Positions 58,687-64,000 of a DNA stretch of 64,000 nucleotides are shown here, piece after piece. The position numbers and the translations under genes are program-made. The stretch is from Methanospirillum hungatei JF-1 (GTDB lineage Archaea; Halobacteriota; Methanomicrobia; Methanomicrobiales; Methanospirillaceae). The stretch's first letter is position 1; every line of letters begins with the position of its first letter. The stretch is taken from assembly GCF_000013445.1 (NCBI RefSeq), contig NC_007796.1:780936-844935 (forward strand). The letters are read 5' to 3'. Below the pieces are notes generated by a model. It did not search any database. It was not told the origin of the DNA and was given only the letters and a program-made list of their open reading frames with translations.

Positions 58687-59940
58687 TCATAATTTGCTGA
58701 GTTCCTGATATACATTTTCGAGTTCTCCTGGTATTGCGAGTACGTTATTTTCAAGTGTTTTTGCATCTTTCCTGATTTCTCTCATGCCACAATGTGCCAG
58801 ATCATTTCTCACCCGGCTAATTTTCTGCCAGGTGTTAGCGATTTTTTCCCATCCGGTGATTTGTTCCAGCCTTCTTACCATTGGTGAGGACTTATAATTT
58901 TTTCGTTTCTTCCTGATGGTCAGAGCATGGAGTGCTTCTTCAGCATCGGTTCTGACGGTTTCTTTAAGCCAGGAGGAGAAGAGTCCCTGGTGGCAGATGA
59001 CTGCAGAGACCATCCATTCCCTGGCGAGTTCGGCGGCCTGCAGATATAGTCCCTTTTCCACCTGGTATGATATGATTGCCAGCTGGGATTCAAGGGTGCT
59101 CCAGGAGGGAGAGGAGGATCGGGTTTGTGCAAACGGGGGCATCTCATTTATTTTTTCTAGGACCGGATTTAAGGCAGGGAAGTCTGCATGTATCTTATTT
59201 CTGACATTGGCAAGGTGTTTCATGACTTCGATACCGGAATTTGCGGCTTCGATGGGGCGTGCAAGCTGTATGCCAGCGGTGAACTGGCGGAGAGAATCGG
59301 CAAGATGAGTAAGGGTTTCATATGGATCCGTATCAGGATAGGGGGATGAAATGGATCCAGGAATCCGGGATGCAGTCACCATGGCCTGCATGCCCCTTGC
59401 ATCAGCAAAGGAGACAAAGGATCTGACAGCCATCATCCAGTCAACAAGGGTGATGAATGAGGTGAGATCTGATATGGGTGATATTCTACGGGTCTGACCG
59501 GTGTGATCACAGAAATCTTCACCTGCTTCGTACGCTCCATACACGACTCCCCAAAGGGTTGCACCGGTTACTTCCCTGATGTATAGGGCGGTGAGGAATG
59601 CAAGGAAGGGCATAAACCGGTACGCATGGGTTATGTCAAGAAGGATTTCATCATCTGGGCCAACTGCATGAGATATTTTATCAAATATTTCCCAGAGTTC
59701 AGATTCCGTCCGACCATCCGGGATGTCAATGAGGGTGTGTGGATGTTCTGAGAGGCTGGTAATGACGGTGGAGAGATTATTTGTTTTGGCTTTTCCGGTG
59801 ACAAAGAGGGTTATCATGTCAGGATGGTAGAACTCTGCCAGTGCCTTTTGTATAACGGTAGTATCGCATAGAGATCCGTTAAGGGTGTATCTGGCTGGTT
59901 TTAATTCTCCGGTTCCGACAAAACTGAGACATTTCCGCAT
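58687..59940 (-). CDS. csx1: CARF-HEPN ribonuclease, second Csx1/TM1812 paralogue
   Basis: 417 residues, same architecture as the convergent neighbour and readily aligned with it: CLSFVGTGEL, VTGKAKTNNL, DIPDGRTE, DITHAYRFMPF and the HEPN motif RNDLAH (378-383). Stops are one base apart. Both HEPN sites are intact, so both are expected to be active; they may sense different ring sizes. Confidence 0.92.
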   Translation of the reverse strand: MRKCLSFVGTGELKPARYTLNGSLCDTTVIQKALAEFYHPDMITLFVTGKAKTNNLSTVITSLSEHPHTLIDIPDGRTESELWEIFDKISHAVGPDDEILLDITHAYRFMPFLAFLTALYIREVTGATLWGVVYGAYEAGEDFCDHTGQTRRISPISDLTSFITLVDWMMAVRSFVSFADARGMQAMVTASRIPGSISSPYPDTDPYETLTHLADSLRQFTAGIQLARPIEAANSGIEVMKHLANVRNKIHADFPALNPVLEKINEMPPFAQTRSSSPSWSTLESQLAIISYQVEKGLYLQAAELAREWMVSAVICHQGLFSSWLKETVRTDAEEALHALTIRKKRKNYKSSPMVRRLEQITGWEKIANTWQKISRVRNDLAHCGMREIRKDAKTLENNVLAIPGELENVYQELSKL

Positions 59941-59976
59941 TGAGAGACCACAGGATACATCTTGGCTTTTTAAGTC

Positions 59977-60102
59977 TTAAATGATATCGAGTGCCAGGAG
60001 TTCGTCAGTTTCGGCATCTTCACGACAGGTGATACAGATTTGAGGCCAGTCGGATTCGTCCTCGTCTTCGAATTCTTCTCCGCAAATTTCACAGATGAAC
60101 AT
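59977..60102 (-). CDS. 41-residue zinc-ribbon mini-protein
   Basis: ATG 60102 to TAA 59977. The product starts MFICEICGEEFEDEDES and has CEIC and CITC pairs, a compact Cys4 zinc ribbon with an acidic loop. It is upstream of and on the same strand as the second csx1, 36 bases away. Tiny CxxC proteins of this kind are common in methanogens; function unknown. Confidence 0.55.
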   Translation of the reverse strand: MFICEICGEEFEDEDESDWPQICITCREDAETDELLALDII

Positions 60103-60177
60103 ATCAGTGCATAATATTCCAGGAATTTTATCAAGGTCGGGTTATTTTTTGGCAATGCTATTCGACAGGTAAGTCTC

Positions 60178-60202
60178 ATATTTTCTTCAGGTGACTTGCA
60201 AC
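60178..60202 (+). repeat. degenerate CRISPR repeat end
   Basis: ATATTTTCTTCAGGTGACTTGCAAC matches the second half of the CRISPR repeat (GGTCACTTGCAAC, 12 of 13) with an insertion and one change. The text here is at most a remnant. It is followed by 35 bases to the first perfect repeat, which is spacer length, so it marks the old end of the array. Confidence 0.6.
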
Positions 60203-60237
60203 TACATTACCATAATATATTGAAATATAATTTTCAC

Positions 60238-62387
60238 GTTGCCATACCCTTCTATTTTCGGGTCACTTGCAACGCAGACCGCGACGAGGCCTGGGGCAGA
60301 CTGGAAAGTTGCCATACCCTTCTATTTTCGGGTCACTTGCAACTATTTCTCCTTCAAAACGTTTAATGTACTTATTCAGTTGCCATACCCTTCTATTTTC
60401 GGGTCACTTGCAACAGCAGATGACATAGTAAACAGAATCACTGAACTGGTTGCCATACCCTTCTATTTTCGGGTCACTTGCAACCTATTCCCCTGCACGA
60501 TTGAGAAACCCGGCGCATAGTTGCCATACCCTTCTATTTTCGGGTCACTTGCAACGACTCAAGTGCAAAGAAAGCAATCATAGAACTTCTGTTGCCATAC
60601 CCTTCTATTTTCGGGTCACTTGCAACTTTCATCCCATGCAAACAGGTGCCGGGCAATCAGTTGCCATACCCTTCTATTTTCGGGTCACTTGCAACTATCA
60701 GAATTCTGGAAAGCCGTCTCTCAAGAGCGTGTGGTTGCCATACCCTTCTATTTTCGGGTCACTTGCAACCCTGTCACGAGATGACGTGTCAGCCATGAAG
60801 TGGTTGCCATACCCTTCTATTTTCGGGTCACTTGCAACTATCAATTAACCTATGTTCTACTCTTCTGTATGTGTTGCCATACCCTTCTATTTTCGGGTCA
60901 CTTGCAACATGCGTGCCCGCACGCCTGCACGTTGCCACCTTGGTTGCCATACCCTTCTATTTTCGGGTCACTTGCAACTAACATTGCATTAGAACAACTC
61001 TACGTGGACATCGTTGCCATACCCTTCTATTTTCGGGTCACTTGCAACAAATAGCCCGTCGCCAGGCGATGGTATCACGAATGTTGCCATACCCTTCTAT
61101 TTTCGGGTCACTTGCAACTAACCGATTTCAGGTTACCTTTATAGCATATAACAAGTTGCCATACCCTTCTATTTTCGGGTCACTTGCAACATCTCGAATT
61201 ACAAGGTAGACCCATGGGGTCTATGTTGCCATACCCTTCTATTTTCGGGTCACTTGCAACCCAATACGTTGGTCACGTAAAGTACGGATGTGAGGTTGCC
61301 ATACCCTTCTATTTTCGGGTCACTTGCAACTACTTTTTCCGTAAAGGAGCTGCTTACAGAACTGGTTGCCATACCCTTCTATTTTCGGGTCACTTGCAAC
61401 AACTAAAAGAGGGCCCCCCTAAAATCTCTTAAAGTTGCCATACCCTTCTATTTTCGGGTCACTTGCAACAATCTATAGGGAAGGTAAATCTTTACCAGAT
61501 ACTGTTGCCATACCCTTCTATTTTCGGGTCACTTGCAACAAGGTTTCCATCCTCATAGAATGGAAACAAGCGGGTTGCCATACCCTTCTATTTTCGGGTC
61601 ACTTGCAACAGATGAGGTATTGGTGCTTAAAGGGCACCCGCTTGTTGCCATACCCTTCTATTTTCGGGTCACTTGCAACAGGAAGAGTCGAACAACAAAT
61701 TTCAAAAAATTGTAAGTTGCCATACCCTTCTATTTTCGGGTCACTTGCAACTGTGGTGACTTGAGTGGCACCACTATTAGCCGCAAGTTGCCATACCCTT
61801 CTATTTTCGGGTCACTTGCAACGGGGGCAGAGTTGCAGATGTTGATATTCACGCTGGTTGCCATACCCTTCTATTTTCGGGTCACTTGCAACGAGGACTT
61901 GAGTTGTCCCCTGTGCACAGTCGAAGTTGCCATACCCTTCTATTTTCGGGTCACTTGCAACAACTTCTCCAGCTTGTGCTCTATCTCTATATGATGGTTG
62001 CCATACCCTTCTATTTTCGGGTCACTTGCAACTCTCAAATGTAGTGCCCCTTCCCACAAGATTTATTGTTGCCATACCCTTCTATTTTCGGGTCACTTGC
62101 AACTGTACCGTCCTTCCATGCTGCAAATCATTAACAGGTTGCCATACCCTTCTATTTTCGGGTCACTTGCAACTCATAAGGTTGATCTCATGTTCTAACC
62201 AGGTTACGTTGCCATACCCTTCTATTTTCGGGTCACTTGCAACACCCCAAAATTCCATCTGAACGATAAATATTTTTTCGTTGCCATACCCTTCTATTTT
62301 CGGGTCACTTGCAACCGTGTAACCTAATTATCAGTCATTCAGTCTCACATTGTTGCCATACCCTTCTATTTTCGGGTCACTTGCAAC
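60238..62387 (-). CRISPR. CRISPR array, part 1 (31 repeats)
   Basis: 36-bp repeats beginning GTTGCCATAC and ending CACTTGCAAC (plus-strand view) with short inverted ends GTTGC/GCAAC. All 31 copies read identically. Spacers are 33-38 bases and all differ. The degenerate repeat at the left end suggests that side is the old, trailer end; with the purine-rich strand being minus, transcription is probably from right to left and the leader lies beyond the window. No cas effector, cas1/cas2 or cas6 gene is in the window; the adjacent CARF-HEPN genes suggest use by a type III system. Subtype is not assigned. Confidence 0.97.
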
Positions 62388-62395
62388 TAAAAATC

Positions 62396-63492
62396 GGTAG
62401 TGCCCTGTTAGCAAGCTGGTAATACTAAGTGCAAATAAAGTATTAAATTTTATGTACTAAAAATTAATATAAGTTTAGATATAATTATTTTCATGGTTGG
62501 AAAACGTGGTCCTATATTGATTACGTGTCAAAATCCGGATTGTACTTATTTTCAAATTGAAGATGGAAAGAATATTACTAAAAATGGGCATAATTCTGCA
62601 GGCAATCAACAGTACTATTGCCATCACTGTCGACGTTTTTTTATTGAAACTAAAAATACTCCTCTGTATGATTCTCGTTTACCACGAACTGCTGTTCTCA
62701 TAATTGCGAAACACTCGACTGAAAAAACTTCAATTCGAGGAGTATCTCGAGTTACCGGACACCATCGCGACACTATATCTCGATATTATCACTTAATCGG
62801 TGAACATGCTGAAAAACTCAACGATTATTTTATTCATGACATTTCCGCGGGGGATTGTGAGATGGATGAAATTTGGGAGTTTGTTCAAAAAAAAACAAGA
62901 ATCTCCTAACAACTGACTCTGAAGAATTAGGTGATTGTTGGTCCTATACTTGTTTTAAAAGGGATTCTGGATTATTTTTAGCATTTGAATCTGGAAAAAG
63001 AAATATTGATACTTGTGCAGATATGTTAGTTCGATTTTTTAACCGAATGGAACTTCCAACGCCAGAAAACAAAATATCGATTTTTACTGATGGAAACGTC
63101 CAATATAGCATTTGTTTACCTGAATTATATTGTGAGCCATGCTTGGATTATGGTCAGGTGATCAAAGTAAAAGAGAAGAATAAACTTGTTTATGTCATTC
63201 GAGAGAAAATTATGGGAAATCCAGATAGTAAAGCAATCTCTACCTCAGTCATTGAGGGCTACAATAATAAAATCAGACAACGATTGAGCCGTTTTGGAAG
63301 GAAAACTGCCTCTTTTTCAAAAAAACTCAATAGATTCATTTCAGCGCTAAATATCTTTCAATTTGTGCATAATTTTATCGAAGTAAAAAGTAGTCACAAG
63401 TCTCCAGCAATGTTAGAAAGTATTACTGATCATCTTTGGAATTGGAGTGAGTTTTTAAACTACCATGTTCAGTTCTAAAGGAGGCCAGTACC
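62396..63492 (+). mobile_element. IS1-family element, copy 2 (1,097 bp), inside the array
   Basis: Starts GGTAGTGCCC and ends GGCCAGTACC. Same length as copy 1 and identical encoded proteins. The 8-bp duplications flanking it are intact, so the insertion looks recent and has not rearranged. Confidence 0.93.
62493..63478 (+). CDS. IS1-family transposase (insAB, programmed -1 frameshift)
   Basis: Two overlapping frames: 62493-62909 (InsA-like, zinc finger and HTH) and 62873-63478 (catalytic). Nine A at 62887-62895 form the -1 slip site that would fuse them into a roughly 320-residue DDE enzyme. Protein text is identical to copy 1. Confidence 0.9.
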
Positions 63493-63527
63493 TAAAAATC
63501 CCATAAAAACGAAAAAGAAGGTTGTAA

Positions 63528-64000
63528 GTTGCCATACCCTTCTATTTTCGGGTCACTTGCAACTGCAATACTACCATATCCACCAAATACTCTAAGTTGC
63601 CATACCCTTCTATTTTCGGGTCACTTGCAACTTTGTATTATATCATCGAGTAAAAAACTTGAAACAGTTGCCATACCCTTCTATTTTCGGGTCACTTGCA
63701 ACTTAAATGGTGAACAGTATAATTGACGAAAAATGTTGCCATACCCTTCTATTTTCGGGTCACTTGCAACCCACCAACCGTTATATTCCTTATGATTCAT
63801 TTTTAGTTGCCATACCCTTCTATTTTCGGGTCACTTGCAACTAAAGAAGCCTACCGATACAGGAGGAAAGATAAAGTTGCCATACCCTTCTATTTTCGGG
63901 TCACTTGCAACTGAAAAACACTCCCCCGTCAGAACCCGCCGTTCGGTTGCCATACCCTTCTATTTTCGGGTCACTTGCAACAACGACAGCCTGTTCTCCT
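63528..64000 (-). CRISPR. CRISPR array, part 2 (7 repeats, continues past the window)
   Basis: Seven more perfect 36-bp repeats (starts 63528, 63596, 63667, 63735, 63806, 63876, 63946) with spacers of 32-35 bases. The window ends 19 bases into the next spacer. No leader-like AT-rich end is reached. Confidence 0.97.

Larger units (their letters stand above)
62388..63500. repeat. CRISPR spacer interrupted by IS1, with target duplication
   Basis: TAAAAATC occurs at 62388-62395 and again at 63493-63500. The first copy is the first 8 bases of the spacer that follows repeat 31. Removing IS1 gives a 35-base spacer, normal for this array. Confidence 0.92.

Noticed and set aside
60238-62262. Plus-strand frames running through the CRISPR repeats
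   Set aside because: They are translations of repeats (recurring PYPSIFGSLAT, AIPFYFRVTCN and HTLLFSGHLQ), not genes.

Overview
The window comes from a methanogenic archaeon, most likely Methanospirillum or a close relative in the Methanomicrobiales. The evidence is a complete acetyl-CoA decarbonylase/synthase (Cdh) operon of archaeal type, an archaeal primase-helicase, archaeal-style TATA elements and short leaders, and the mix of secreted polysaccharide-active proteins and large sensors typical of that group. The species assignment is inference. I saw no rRNA or tRNA genes.

Layout. 0-10 kb: a broken PAS-SpoIIE phosphatase, an HdeD-like membrane protein, a CPA1 Na+/H+ antiporter, a methyl-accepting chemotaxis protein, a damaged IS110 element with a structured non-coding left end, an amino-acid permease and a MerR/GyrI regulator. 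10.5-21.1 kb (minus strand): an eight-gene carbon-fixation operon, cooC, a second cooC-like gene, cdhA-B-C-D-E and a RACo-type corrinoid activator. 21.4-32.7 kb: a membrane protein, a type-1 periplasmic binding protein, a GH39-like secreted glycosidase, a polysaccharide deacetylase split exactly by an IS1182 element, a histidine kinase, a ferredoxin-tailed aldo/keto reductase and a secreted two-repeat protein. 32.8-38.7 kb: the replication module of an integrated virus or plasmid, with its primase-helicase split exactly by an IS1 element. 38.7-45.4 kb: a TA-rich accessory zone with HicAB, a RelB/ParE-like pair, two further HicB copies in decay, an IS4-family element and small orphan genes. 45.4-46.4 kb: a histone-deacetylase-fold enzyme.

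46.6-64 kb is the most interesting region. It carries a giant TPR protein broken by a one-base frameshift, a 44-residue charged mini-protein coupled to a vWA protein, a stand-alone CARF-wHTH protein, then a plus-strand gene set: single-pass membrane protein, tubulin/FtsZ-like GTPase, DHH-HD phosphodiesterase and a CARF-HEPN ribonuclease (Csx1/TM1812 family). A convergent CARF-HEPN paralogue, a tiny zinc-ribbon gene and a CRISPR array follow. The array has 38 repeats in the window and runs off the right edge. No cas1/cas2, cas6, cas10 or other effector gene lies inside the window.

Working model (inference): cyclic oligoadenylate made by a type III effector encoded elsewhere is sensed by the CARF proteins, degraded by the DHH-HD protein, and coupled to a membrane-anchored tubulin-like filament. 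A second copy of the IS1 element found in the primase-helicase sits inside one CRISPR spacer, so the same transposon has hit both the integrated element and the immunity locus.
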